Source: Flavobacteriales bacterium
Lineage (GTDB): Bacteria > Bacteroidota > Bacteroidia > Flavobacteriales_F > PHOS-HE28
Direction of reading: 5' to 3'
Length of the DNA stretch: 64,000 bases
NCBI GenBank assembly: GCA_016715895.1
Contig: JADJXH010000004.1
Location: 1,736,001-1,800,000, forward strand
The translations under genes were made by a program, and so were the position numbers. Of the stretch, positions 51,442 to 60,519 are shown in pieces. Under the pieces are notes generated by a model. The model searched no databases, was not told the DNA's origin, and saw nothing but the letters and a program-made list of their open reading frames with translations. Position 1 is the stretch's first letter. Each line of letters begins with the position of its first letter.

Positions 51442-53541
51442 CTAGCGGTGGACCACCAGCTTACCGGTGAACACCCGGTCCGCGGCCGTCAGTTGATAGA
51501 GGTAGGTGCCGGGCGCAACGCCGTCCAGCGCGAGGGTGGCGTTGGCCCCTGCGGTCAGGGTCCAGCGGCGCACGAGCGCCCCGCTCAGGTCCACCAGGTC
51601 CACCGTGGCCCCGCCGTGGCCGAAGCCGCTCAGGGTCACCCGGTCGCTCGCCGGATTGGGCCGCACCTCCAACAGGGCGTAGGCCTGCTCGGCGATGCCG
51701 GCGATCACGTCGAGGTTCACGCACACCGTGTCGTTGCCCGTGGTGATGTCGCTCGTCCACTCGCTCCAGGCGCACAAGCTGCCGGTCTGCGTGGAGGTGG
51801 GCAGCAGCGGTTGGGTGAAGGTGAAGAGCAGCGAGTCGCCGGGCTGCAGGGTGCTGGGGAAGGTCTGCGTCACAACGGGCTCGGCGGCGAACTGGTAGTT
51901 CACGGGGAAGCCGCTGGCGGCCTGGTTGCCGCTGTTCCTCACCCAGGTGCGCACGATGGTGGGCTGCGTCACCACCTGCCCGTCCACCACGCCGAAGAAG
52001 CCGCTGCAGCCCACGTCGTACACCGGCAGCTGCTCCACGCGCAGGCCGAGGTGGAAGTCGGTGGTCTCGCGGTCGCGGTACTCGGCCCACACGTTGTCCA
52101 GCACCTCATAGGTGTGCAGGCTGAAGGGCGGGGCGATGTCCTGCGCGATGTTGATGTTGTTGCCGCCCATGTACCACTGCACGTAGAGCCCGCCCTGGTC
52201 CCAAAGGAAGGGGGTGCCCACCGCGTGCACCTGGTCGCCGGCCACCGCGTTGGCGGGCTGCACATAGATGGAGTCGATGCGCGTGCCGGGCCCGCCGTTT
52301 GGACCGTCGTCGGCGAAGACCTTCAGGTACATGCCCACCGGGGTGAGGTTGGTGACCAGCCGCACCGTGTAGCCCGTCACGTAGCAGGGGCTGAAGGGCG
52401 GGCGGTCCAGGTAGACGCCCACACCGCCGTTGCCCCCGTTCCATCCGATGCCGATGCCGTCATCGGTGCCCCCGTTCCAGCGCACCTGCTGCACCGCCAG
52501 CGTGGTGTCGTACACGGCCAGCTCCTGGGTGCGGGTGTTGTTGGTGGTGACGAGCTCGTTCGGGATGCCGCTGATGGTGCCCACGTAGCGGTGGGTGCCG
52601 TTGGTGCTGGGTGCGAAGGCGATGGGGAAGGTGATCAGGCTGTCGGCGCCCGGGGTCAGGCTCGTGATGGTCACCTGATCGCTCACCGCGAGCTGGTTGT
52701 TGGGCGTGAACACCTGCGCCTGGGCGGTGACGTTGGTGAGCAGCTGGTTGCCGGTGTTGCGCACCTGCATCACCAGCGGGTGGGCGGGACCATCGCGCTG
52801 CAGGCTCACCCCGCGGCTGCCATCGGCGCCCACGAAGCGCACCGCCCCGTCGGTGATGGCCAGCAGAGGCACCTGCGGCGCGTAGTAGCGGATGGCATAG
52901 TTGCCCACGGGATACACGTCGGCACTGTGCTGCAGGCCGATGTCGCCGCTGATGCACTCGATGCCCAGCAGCAGGTCGTTGTTCTGCGTGAGGCCGGTCT
53001 GCTCCAGGATCTGCACCGTGATGGTGCTGTCGAGCTTGTTGAGGATGATCTGGAAGGTGTTGCTGCCGGTCCAGGTGGGCGGGGTGGCGCTCCAGAAGGG
53101 CACGTTCACCCAGGAGAAGATGGTGGTGTCCGGCGTATCGTACACCCAGCACTGGCCCGGGTTGCCGGCGCCGGTGAAGGTGAGGTCGGCCGTGAGCCCG
53201 GCGATGTAGTCGTTGGCCCCGCCCGCCTGGGGGATGTTGGGAAAGGGCGAGGCGATGTTGGTGCTGTTGAAGGCGATGTAGCCGTTGCTGCCGATCCACA
53301 CGTCCTTGCGGTCGTACCAGTAGTAGGGCATGTTGGTGAACATGGCGAAGGGGCCCACCACGTTGTCGTCCGCCAGCCCGGTCACCTGGAAGCCGACGCC
53401 GGTGATGTCGATCCAGTTGAACACCGGACCGCCGGGCTCATTGCTGTCCTTCCAGATGTAGCCGTAGGTATCGGGTCCACCTTGTGCGGCCGAGGCGGCC
53501 AGGGGGATGAGCAGGCCGAAGAGGGTCAGGGTCCGGTTCAT
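51442..53541 (-). CDS. Large secreted protein with T9SS type A tail
   Basis: A 699-residue protein from the ATG at 53541 (MNRTLTLFGLLIPLAASAAQ). The first 230 residues look like a beta-sandwich resembling nidogen-like/fibronectin-type segments (YGYIWKDSNEPGGPVFNWID, GSNGYIAFNSTNIASPFPNI), then CARDB-like Ig repeats (VMQVRNTGNQLLTNVTAQAQ, VRNSGNQAASGFPVNYQF). The tail is a type A sorting domain (VRPNPASDRVTLSG, VDLSGALVRRW, APGTYLYQLT). No enzyme motif is seen. An upstream TACCTTCC box at about 53560 may be its promoter. Confidence 0.78.
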   Translation of the reverse strand: MNRTLTLFGLLIPLAASAAQGGPDTYGYIWKDSNEPGGPVFNWIDITGVGFQVTGLADDNVVGPFAMFTNMPYYWYDRKDVWIGSNGYIAFNSTNIASPFPNIPQAGGANDYIAGLTADLTFTGAGNPGQCWVYDTPDTTIFSWVNVPFWSATPPTWTGSNTFQIILNKLDSTITVQILEQTGLTQNNDLLLGIECISGDIGLQHSADVYPVGNYAIRYYAPQVPLLAITDGAVRFVGADGSRGVSLQRDGPAHPLVMQVRNTGNQLLTNVTAQAQVFTPNNQLAVSDQVTITSLTPGADSLITFPIAFAPSTNGTHRYVGTISGIPNELVTTNNTRTQELAVYDTTLAVQQVRWNGGTDDGIGIGWNGGNGGVGVYLDRPPFSPCYVTGYTVRLVTNLTPVGMYLKVFADDGPNGGPGTRIDSIYVQPANAVAGDQVHAVGTPFLWDQGGLYVQWYMGGNNINIAQDIAPPFSLHTYEVLDNVWAEYRDRETTDFHLGLRVEQLPVYDVGCSGFFGVVDGQVVTQPTIVRTWVRNSGNQAASGFPVNYQFAAEPVVTQTFPSTLQPGDSLLFTFTQPLLPTSTQTGSLCAWSEWTSDITTGNDTVCVNLDVIAGIAEQAYALLEVRPNPASDRVTLSGFGHGGATVDLVDLSGALVRRWTLTAGANATLALDGVAPGTYLYQLTAADRVFTGKLVVHR

Positions 53542-53600
53542 GCGCAGCGGGTTTGGTGGCGGGAAGGTAACGACCGCCGCGCAGAGGGCGCACGGGCGAC

Positions 53601-54941
53601 TTACGGAAGCAGGAAGCGGAGGCCCTGCGGGCCGTCCGGTCCGGCGAGCTGGAGCACGTGCACGCCCCGTGTGGCCCCGCGAAGGGCGATCTCCTGCCAG
53701 CCGCCACCATCGCTGCGCCCGGTGGCCAGCACGCGGCCCTGCACATCCAGCACGCGCCAGCTGCAGGCCGCGGAGAGGAACAGCTCCACGCCGTCCGCCG
53801 TGGTGCGCACGCGCGGGGCCTCGGCCGCGTTGGCCGGTTGGGCGCGCGGCGCGGCTGCCTGGCTGTTGTCGATCAGCACCGTGCACACCGGGCCGAAGGG
53901 GCACCAGGTGGCCCCGCCGTCGAAGCTGGGCTGCACCGACACGTCGTAGTAGGCGCCATCGCTCAACGGCAGGGTGGTCCAGTTGAGGGTGATGGTGGCG
54001 CCGCCGCTCACGATCTGCCGCACGAAGCCTCCACCGTCGGTGACGAAGCGGAAGCGGTAGTCCGTGGCGCCGGCCAGGGAGATGGCGTGCAGCTGGTCGG
54101 TGCCGCCGAAGCTGCGCGTCACCCCGCAGCTGAGGTCCGGATGCTGCGGATGGTCCACCAGCCGGGTGGGCTGGCAGGCCGGGGCGGCGGGCAGCACCAT
54201 GGCCTGGCACACGGGCCCGAACTCGCCGAACACCCCGTTGATGCGGGTGCGCACGGCGATGTTGAGCAGCACGTTGAACGGCACCGGGTTCGTCTGGAAC
54301 CAGGCGAAGCGGAGGTAGCATGCATCGTTCGGGTCCGCGTCCGCCCAGCCGTTGTACACCACGCCGCTCTGGAACACACGCCGGCTGTAGGTGCCGTTGG
54401 GGTCGAAGATCCAGAACTGATAGCCGTCGCCGTTCGCCGCGTTCACCGCAGGGTTCGGCGTGGCGATGAAGAAGTCGTTGCTCAGGTAATCGAGGCGCGA
54501 ACAGGAGGCGCTCTGCGGCTCGCTGTTCAGCATCCGGTCCGGCCCGATGGGGTTGGTGAAGCCCAGGTTGTTGCTCAACGCGCTGAGGGCGCCGTAGGTG
54601 CAGCCATTGCCCAGGTTGTCGATCACGCGCTCACCGGAGGGGTCCTCCAGCGCATAGCCGCCCGGGCAGATGCCGTCGCCGCCGCTGTCATGCACCACCA
54701 GGCGATAGGCGCCGTTCAACGGCAGGCACACCAGCTGCACGTTGGTCGAGTGGTTCATGTACGGGCCGCCGGAGGCCACGGGCAGACCGCTGGCCGCATC
54801 CAGCACCTCCCAGGTGATCTCGTGCCCCGCGCCGTCGGCGTCCACGATCATGCGCCAGTCGGTGCAGGGAGCTTGCGCGCGCAGGGCAGGGCCCACGACC
54901 AGGGCGGCCAGGGAGGGGAGGAGCGGGCGCCACATGCGCAT
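53601..54941 (-). CDS. Secreted protein with fibronectin-like repeats and degenerate T9SS tail
   Basis: A 446-residue protein with signal peptide MRMWRPLLPSLAALVVGPAL. The first about 110 residues form a proprotein-convertase-P-like or PKD-type beta domain (WRMIVDADGAGHEITWEV, YRLVVHDSGGDGICPGGYAL), with Cys pairs. The middle has fibronectin-type strands (RFVTDGGGFVRQIVSGG, GAYYDVSVQPSFDG). The end (WRVLDVQGRVLATGRS, RGVHVLQLAGPDG) looks like a sorting domain, but the usual PNP box is missing. Its promoter may be TAGCTTCG at 54982-54989. Confidence 0.7.
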   Translation of the reverse strand: MRMWRPLLPSLAALVVGPALRAQAPCTDWRMIVDADGAGHEITWEVLDAASGLPVASGGPYMNHSTNVQLVCLPLNGAYRLVVHDSGGDGICPGGYALEDPSGERVIDNLGNGCTYGALSALSNNLGFTNPIGPDRMLNSEPQSASCSRLDYLSNDFFIATPNPAVNAANGDGYQFWIFDPNGTYSRRVFQSGVVYNGWADADPNDACYLRFAWFQTNPVPFNVLLNIAVRTRINGVFGEFGPVCQAMVLPAAPACQPTRLVDHPQHPDLSCGVTRSFGGTDQLHAISLAGATDYRFRFVTDGGGFVRQIVSGGATITLNWTTLPLSDGAYYDVSVQPSFDGGATWCPFGPVCTVLIDNSQAAAPRAQPANAAEAPRVRTTADGVELFLSAACSWRVLDVQGRVLATGRSDGGGWQEIALRGATRGVHVLQLAGPDGPQGLRFLLP

Positions 54942-54981
54942 CGGGGCCGGGCCGGGGCATGGGCCTCCGGCAAAAGGGCCA

Positions 54982-54989
54982 CGAAGCTA
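54982..54989 (-). promoter_or_regulatory. Putative -7 box TAGCTTCG
   Basis: TAGCTTCG on the minus strand, 40 bases before the ATG at 54941. It is identical to the box at 9152-9159. Confidence 0.4.
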
Positions 54990-55126
54990 CCCGGGCCCGT
55001 GCGCCGTGGTGCGGGCTGTTGATAACCGACTGATCGGATGTTGATGACCCACGGGGCAGGCCACACGGGCTTCACCTGCGCTTCATCTCCAGGTCGATCG
55101 GGAACCCGTTCTGGACGGGGCCCCCC

Positions 55127-55357
55127 TCACGCCGCCAGATTGCTGATGCGCTTCTCGTCGGGATGGTACACGGTGGGGCCCATCTGCAGCAGCTGCAGCA
55201 CGGCCATGAACTCCAGGGGACCGTCCACCTCCACCTCGCCCTCGCGCGGGTCGCCGTCCTCGGCGTACTTCACCACCACGCTGAAGCGCTGCGGGGCGGG
55301 CGCGAAGGAGGTGTGGTAGCTGTGGATGCGGAAGGCGGAGGAGCTGCGCTTGGCCAT
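55127..55357 (-). CDS. Small conserved-looking cytosolic protein, unknown function
   Basis: A 76-residue protein from the ATG at 55357 (MAKRSSSAFRIHSYHTSFAP); the longer upstream frame adds unlikely Arg-rich sequence. The middle FSVVVKYAEDGDPREGEVEV and FMAVLQLLQMGPTVYHPDEK look structured and acidic. No known motif or signal is seen. It lies alone between two secreted-protein genes, on the same strand. Confidence 0.45.
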   Translation of the reverse strand: MAKRSSSAFRIHSYHTSFAPAPQRFSVVVKYAEDGDPREGEVEVDGPLEFMAVLQLLQMGPTVYHPDEKRISNLAA

Positions 55358-55416
55358 CGGGAAGGGAGTTGCGGAGAGAACAACGGTGCGGCGGCGCGGA
55401 GTGTTCGCCGGAACGA

Positions 55417-55443
55417 GGACGGCCGCCTTTCGGGCGGCCGTCC
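55417..55443 (-). terminator. Hairpin after a T9SS gene, possible terminator
   Basis: GGACGGCCGCC and GGCGGCCGTCC form a perfect 11-base stem with a 5-base loop, 25 bases after the stop at 55469. No T-run follows, so termination is uncertain. Confidence 0.45.
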
Positions 55444-55468
55444 ATCGGTCCGTGTCGCGGTCCACCGG

Positions 55469-56476
55469 TCACTCCACCACCAGCCGCTTGACGCCTGTGG
55501 AGCCGTCCTGAGCGGTGAGCTGCACCTGGTAGAAGCCGGCGGGAAGCCCGCCGAGGTCGAGGTCGTGGTCGGTGATGCCCATGCCGGCCTGCAGGCCCTG
55601 CTCCATCACCACACGACCCGTGTGGTCGAAGAGGCGGAGCTGGACCGGGCCGCCCACGCTACCGAAGCGCAGGGTGGTGCGACCTACGGCGGGGTTCGGG
55701 AACAGGTCGATGCCGATGGAGGGGTCATTGCCCTCGGCCAGGCCCACCTGCCCTCCATCCAGCCACTGCATGAACTGCTGGGTGTTGGGTACGCCGTTGC
55801 TCGTCACGGTCAACGTGCTGACGATCAGAAGGGCGACCGGCGTGCCTGGTTTCCACCATTGGTAGGTCTCTGCCTGGTAGTCCAGGACGCCGAACGCGCC
55901 CAGGTCATCCTCGTAGTCCTGGTTCACCTTCACGCGCAGCACATTGGACACGGTGCCGTAGGGCATCACCAGGGTGCCGTAGCCGTCCGCGATCCCGGTG
56001 CTGGTGCCCGTGCGGTTGGCGGGGATGCCGCTAGTGGTGAACGAGGAGCTGAAGTTGTCCGTCCAGGTGGTGTTGAAGCTGCACGGGAACTTCATGATCT
56101 GCTCCGCGTTCTGGTACGGAATGGTCACGTTGGCCGTGGTGGAGTGATAGCCCTGCAGGAAGCCGCCCTGCGCCGTGTATTGAAAGAAGCCGAACACACC
56201 GCTGGGATCGCTGGTGGCCACCGTCGCGGCGGGGAAGCTGCTCAGGTAGCCCGTGGAGGCCGGCGTCACATGGTCGATGGAGAAGCTGTTCGTCGGGGTC
56301 AGCGTGCTGAAGGTCCAGGTCTGCATCGGACCGGAATTGCCCGGGGCCGCGTAGGTGGAGTTGTTCATCACCGCCGTGAAGCCTGCGGTGGGCGCCGCGT
56401 TCGCGTTGTCCAAGGTCTGTGCATGCGCGCTCCCGAACAAGGCGGTCACAACGAGGAGGGTCAGGGTTCGTTCCAT
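55469..56476 (-). CDS. Secreted beta-protein with T9SS type A tail
   Basis: A 335-residue protein with signal peptide MERTLTLLVVTALFGSAHAQ. The mature part is beta-rich with a Thr/Ser/Asn bias (VMNNSTYAAPGNSGPMQTWT, FNTTWTDNFSSSFTTSGI) and no catalytic motif. The ending is a good type A sorting domain (LFPNPAVGRTTLRFG, LFDHTGRVVMEQGL, LPAGFYQVQLTAQD). A run of eight A (56499-56506) lies in its leader. Function unknown; the exposed surface or matrix is likely. Confidence 0.75.
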   Translation of the reverse strand: MERTLTLLVVTALFGSAHAQTLDNANAAPTAGFTAVMNNSTYAAPGNSGPMQTWTFSTLTPTNSFSIDHVTPASTGYLSSFPAATVATSDPSGVFGFFQYTAQGGFLQGYHSTTANVTIPYQNAEQIMKFPCSFNTTWTDNFSSSFTTSGIPANRTGTSTGIADGYGTLVMPYGTVSNVLRVKVNQDYEDDLGAFGVLDYQAETYQWWKPGTPVALLIVSTLTVTSNGVPNTQQFMQWLDGGQVGLAEGNDPSIGIDLFPNPAVGRTTLRFGSVGGPVQLRLFDHTGRVVMEQGLQAGMGITDHDLDLGGLPAGFYQVQLTAQDGSTGVKRLVVE

Positions 56477-56674
56477 GGGTTGTGGTTTGGATACCGAAAA
56501 AAAAGTGATCGGCCGATCGGTCCTTCAGGCGGACCGTTCCGTTCACGTCGGTACGATATCGCACTGGATGCCTTGACGAGAGGTTCACCTGGAGTTCACC
56601 ACCCGTGGCGCAGTGAATGCCGAACGCCCGGATCCCGCGCTCGACGGTCCGGGCGCTCAGGTGCGCCGCACTAC

Positions 56675-57418
56675 CTACGGCAACTGCGCGTTCCTTACGG
56701 CCGTGGGCACCGTGCCGCCGATGTTCACCAGGATCGGATCGCGGTCGTTGGCGCTGCCGGCGTACTTCACCTGGCCGTTGAGGTTCACGTCCTCCGGGTA
56801 GTATCCGTTCGCCGTGGCCGTCGGCACCAGGCCGCCGATGCGCACCAGGATGGGATCCCGGTCATTGCTTCCACCGGCGTACTTCACCTGGCCGTTGAAG
56901 GTGACATCGCCGGCCCAGAGGACCAGCGCCGGGAAGGTGCCGGTGATGCTCTTGCGGGCGTTCGTGCCGAAGGTGGTGGTGGCGGCATCCGTCAGGTCCA
57001 CGCTCACCGGCGCACTGGTCATGGCCACGGGATCGAGCGTCATGCACGCGAGGTGGTTGCGATGGCGGACCACCACATGATGCGTGCCCACCGAGCCGAA
57101 GAAGCCTACGGGCGATACGCCGTCCAGGTCCACCACGTCGCCATCGCGCTGCACCAGCACATGTTTCGCCGCCTTGATCACAGACGGGTCCAGTGGGTCG
57201 CGGAGCTCCAGACGCACCCAGTCCACGATGGCATCATCGCCTGTGACGGCCAGCACCGCAGGGTCGAGCACGGCCACGTGCGGTGCGGGAGATGTGTACA
57301 GACCCATGGCCGGGTACGGGTCTGTGATCGGCACGAGAGCGTTGGCACGCAGGTCGTCCCGCATGGTACCGGTGCTGGTGACGTATGCACCTTCCAGGAA
57401 GACCTTCACGTTCAGCGC
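56675..57418 (-). repeat. Shared C-terminal module, copy 1
   Basis: This 744-base 3' part corresponds base for base over long stretches to 59491-60234. The last about 300 bases (to the stop) are the most alike, with only scattered third-position differences by eye. Confidence 0.7.
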
Positions 57419-59320
57419 GCCGAAGCACGTGCTGTCCACCAGCACGGCCGTGGCGGTGGCCGCGCAACCGTCCGCATCGGTGAGGGTGAGCGTGTAGGTG
57501 CCCTGGCCCACCGCGGGCAGGTCCTCCGTGGTGGCGCCATTGCTCCAGTTGTACTGGGTGCTCAGCGGGTCGCGGTTCACCGTGGCGAGCACCTGTCCAT
57601 CGGCCTGCCCGCAGGAGGGCAGTACGGTGTCCAGCGTGAGAAGGATGGCGTCCGGCTCGGTGAGGAAGACGGTGTCGCGCTTCCAGCAGCCCACGGCGTC
57701 GTAGGCGGTCACGTAGTACATGCCCGGACCCAGCCCGCCGATGGAGTCGGTGGTGGCCCCGGTGTTCCAAGCGTAGGTGAGCGGTGCATTGGGCGAACTG
57801 GCCGCAGTGGTCACATGGCCATCTGCCGCAGCGAAGCAGCTCACATCGCTCCCTGTCACGGTCAGGCTCACCGGTGCGCAGGCCGCACAGGCGGCGAAGA
57901 TCCAGTTGGTGTTGCCGCCATTATCCACCGAGTTGGCGCCGGCGTAGAAGGGACCTTGGCCTGAAACCCTGACGTTCTGAAGCGTGGCGTGGTCTATACA
58001 GGTCTGACCATTGGGTATGCCGAGGGACCATCCAAGACTACTGTTCAGGCAGCGGACATTTATTGGAAGGGTTGTGGTCCCTTCGGAGATAAGAAGGTCG
58101 GTGACCCAAGACTGGCCGAACGGCACGATAATATCGGCACCAGCTTCGAAGACGAGTTCCGCAGAATGCACGCCCGTTAAATTGAAGATGGTGGAAATAC
58201 CGGAAGCCACCACGACCCGGTCCACCTCCAGATCAACGAACATATTGTTCTGAAACCCATTCTGTCCAGAACTCATCGGTATCAACCGGATCGTGGATAT
58301 CCCATCATTGAACGAGGCGTTCGGACATGGACCACCGGACAGGTTGATCCCACGGTAGTCGATCACACTGGTCCCAAGATCGATCATACACGTGCTGTTC
58401 CCTGTACCGTTGTTGTACACGGTCAAGGAACCAATTATTCCAGTGGCACTGCCCATATGCACCTTGCAATGGTTGTCCAATGAAAGGGATTCGTAGTATA
58501 TGGTGAGAGTGGGCCATGTACCCGAGCCATCCGCCAGCAGGAAGGCCGAGCCGAAGTAGATCTCGGCGGTCCCTTCCAACGTTATCAGAGTACCGTGCAG
58601 CGTGGCCTGGTCCAGCCATGCCTTGCTTCTTTTGAGATAGAGCGACATGGGGCCATGGATATCACTGCCCTGAGCATCGAGCTCCGCTCCGATCCCCACC
58701 TGAATGATGTTCCCGGTGCCGCCAACGGGTTGTGAACCAGAAATGGAGTTTCCCTGTGCATGGAAACGGATCCCCGCACCGATGAGGAGGGCGCTCCCGG
58801 TAAGATCATCCTGGAGCCACACATCGGCATCTATAGTCGGACCGTTGTAATTCCCGATGTATATTCCCTTCTCTAGCACCGTGCCGCTGGTTCGGATGGT
58901 GGTCTGGTCTCCATTGGAAGGGATCATGGTCAGCTGACAGTACGAGGATCCGTCCACGATAGTGACCGGTCGTTGGATGTCGAGGTCCCCGTGGATCGTG
59001 AGGGAGCCGCTGCAATACTGTCCGCCAATATTCAAGAACTGGAAGGACGGCGCGGTGGCCATCACCCGTAGATCATGACAGACGCCTCCATTCGTGTTCA
59101 CCTGGAGCCCCGGCCCCAACTGTGAGTTTTCATCGAACACCACATCGTCGTACTGCGTGGGCGGCCCATGCCCGGTGGAGCCGCCGGATACCAGCGCCCA
59201 GTTGAGGTTGCTGGCCCAGTTGCCGTTCACGTATTTGAAGTAATAGGTCGTAGCCGAGGCGTGCAGCGCCGGGAGAAGAAAGATGCTGATCAGCAGCGCA
59301 CGGATGGCGGAACGATGCAT
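56675..59320 (-). CDS. Large secreted beta-helix protein ending in a dockerin-like module
   Basis: An 881-residue protein from the ATG at 59320 (MHRSAIRALLISIFLLPALH). Residues about 25-500 form a beta-helix-like region (FKYVNGNWASNLNWALVSGG opening, GGNTNWIFAACAACAPV end); then SprB-like repeats (TGSDVSCFAAADGHVTTAAS, YNWSNGATTEDLPAVGQGTY). The last about 245 residues are a module shared with the next gene upstream (59491-60459) and include two EF-hand-like units (DVTFNGQVKYAGGSNDRD, DVNLNGQVKYAGSANDRD). There is no type A tail. The beta-helix part is visibly less GC-rich. Confidence 0.75.
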   Translation of the reverse strand: MHRSAIRALLISIFLLPALHASATTYYFKYVNGNWASNLNWALVSGGSTGHGPPTQYDDVVFDENSQLGPGLQVNTNGGVCHDLRVMATAPSFQFLNIGGQYCSGSLTIHGDLDIQRPVTIVDGSSYCQLTMIPSNGDQTTIRTSGTVLEKGIYIGNYNGPTIDADVWLQDDLTGSALLIGAGIRFHAQGNSISGSQPVGGTGNIIQVGIGAELDAQGSDIHGPMSLYLKRSKAWLDQATLHGTLITLEGTAEIYFGSAFLLADGSGTWPTLTIYYESLSLDNHCKVHMGSATGIIGSLTVYNNGTGNSTCMIDLGTSVIDYRGINLSGGPCPNASFNDGISTIRLIPMSSGQNGFQNNMFVDLEVDRVVVASGISTIFNLTGVHSAELVFEAGADIIVPFGQSWVTDLLISEGTTTLPINVRCLNSSLGWSLGIPNGQTCIDHATLQNVRVSGQGPFYAGANSVDNGGNTNWIFAACAACAPVSLTVTGSDVSCFAAADGHVTTAASSPNAPLTYAWNTGATTDSIGGLGPGMYYVTAYDAVGCWKRDTVFLTEPDAILLTLDTVLPSCGQADGQVLATVNRDPLSTQYNWSNGATTEDLPAVGQGTYTLTLTDADGCAATATAVLVDSTCFGALNVKVFLEGAYVTSTGTMRDDLRANALVPITDPYPAMGLYTSPAPHVAVLDPAVLAVTGDDAIVDWVRLELRDPLDPSVIKAAKHVLVQRDGDVVDLDGVSPVGFFGSVGTHHVVVRHRNHLACMTLDPVAMTSAPVSVDLTDAATTTFGTNARKSITGTFPALVLWAGDVTFNGQVKYAGGSNDRDPILVRIGGLVPTATANGYYPEDVNLNGQVKYAGSANDRDPILVNIGGTVPTAVRNAQLP

Positions 59321-59432
59321 GGGCAGGGTATTGGGGCAGGGAAGATAGTATTTCTGCACACCACCTTTTTGGTCGTTGCGTGAAGGCGATGCGACACCCA
59401 CCCTGGACCCACGTCCCGTCCTGGCCCCTGGC

Positions 59433-59479
59433 GATCCCTTTACTGGAGGGATCAATGGACCCCGTGCTCCACAGGGTCC
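59433..59479 (-). terminator. Two short hairpins after the module gene, possible terminator
   Basis: GATCCCT / AGGGATC (59433-59453) and GGACCC / GGGTCC (59457-59479) lie just after the stop at 59491. No clear T-run follows, so this is a weak call. Confidence 0.35.
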
Positions 59480-59490
59480 TTCTCTCCACA

Positions 59491-60234
59491 CTACGGCAAC
59501 TGCGCGTTCCGCACCGCCGTGGGCACCGTGCCGCCGATGTTCACCAGGATGGGATCGCGGTCGTTGGCGCTGCCGGCGTACTTCACCTGGCCGTTGAGGT
59601 TCACGTCCTCGGGGAAGTAGCCGTTGGCGGTGTTGGTGGGCACCGTGCCGCCGATGCGCACCAGGATGGGATCACGGTCGTTGCCGCCACCGGCGTACTT
59701 CACCTGTCCGTTGAAGGTGACATCGCCGGCCCAAAGCACCAGTGCCGGGAAGGTGCCGGTGATGCTCTTGCGGGCGTTCGTGCCGAAGGCGGGCGTTCCT
59801 GCCAGGCTGAAGTTGATCACGTTCGGGACCGCATCCAGCGCGTACGGTGAAGCGCTCATCACCGCCAGGTGATTGCGATGGCGCACGGCGATGTGATAGT
59901 CACCCGCTGAGGCGCTGATGCCGACCGGGGATACCCCGTCCAATTCAACGATGTCCCCATCGCGTTGCAGGAGCGCACTGCGCGAGGCGACGATCAGGGT
60001 GGGGTCGCCCGGATCCCGCAGTTCGATCAGCACCCAATCCACGATGGCATCGCTGCCCGTGACGGCGAGCACGGGCACGGTGGTACTCTCGCCGCCCCCG
60101 TCCACGAAGCCATAGCCCAGTGCGGTGTAGGGTTCGGTGAGCGGCACCAGGCCGTTGCTGCGCAGCCCGTCGTCCATGAGCCCGGTGCCGCTGTTGTAGG
60201 GCCCCTGCAACAGGGCCGCTACGTTCAGGCGCAC
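59491..60234 (-). repeat. Shared C-terminal module, copy 2
   Basis: Counterpart of 56675-57418 on the same strand, 2.8 kb apart. Gene order and strand make unequal recombination between them possible. Confidence 0.7.
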
Positions 60235-60459
60235 TCTCACCGTGTTGGGCTGCTGGAAGCCTTGTGTGATGATGCCTCCGGGTACCGTGCCGGTGCCGAT
60301 GACCGCCTCACCCACGGACCAGCTGGCCGAGCCGCCGGGGATGTTGCCGGTGCCACCGCCGGACGAGACGAGGGTTTGGGGGAACAGCCGCTTGGCACAA
60401 CAGAAAGCCAAAGCGCACATCGCAGTGCGGACAAGAAGGGATGTGAAAGGGCTTGACAT
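59491..60459 (-). CDS. Small secreted protein consisting mostly of the dockerin-like module
   Basis: A 322-residue protein starting MSSPFTSLLVRTAMCALAFC. A short N-terminal part (GGGTGNIPGGSASWSVGEAV, typical of Bacteroidota surface leaders) is followed by the shared module from about residue 76: NVAALLQGPYNSGTGLMDDG, DAIVDWVLIELRDPGDP, LLQRDGDIVELDGVSPVG, then FGTNARKSITGTFPALVLWA and the two EF-hand-like units. It has no T9SS type A or B tail. Its near-identity to the end of the larger gene just downstream points to recent duplication or conversion. Confidence 0.75.
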   Translation of the reverse strand: MSSPFTSLLVRTAMCALAFCCAKRLFPQTLVSSGGGTGNIPGGSASWSVGEAVIGTGTVPGGIITQGFQQPNTVRVRLNVAALLQGPYNSGTGLMDDGLRSNGLVPLTEPYTALGYGFVDGGGESTTVPVLAVTGSDAIVDWVLIELRDPGDPTLIVASRSALLQRDGDIVELDGVSPVGISASAGDYHIAVRHRNHLAVMSASPYALDAVPNVINFSLAGTPAFGTNARKSITGTFPALVLWAGDVTFNGQVKYAGGGNDRDPILVRIGGTVPTNTANGYFPEDVNLNGQVKYAGSANDRDPILVNIGGTVPTAVRNAQLP

Positions 60460-60519
60460 GGGGGGCGTATCGCTTTCGGTTCGGTGTTCCGCGCATTCGT
60501 CCCGGTGGGGCAGAGGGGA

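Noticed and set aside
55163..57964. A 933-codon plus-strand open frame across several minus-strand genes
   Set aside because: It crosses gene boundaries of well-supported secreted proteins and its protein is His/Gly/Arg-rich with no domain, so it is a base-composition artefact.
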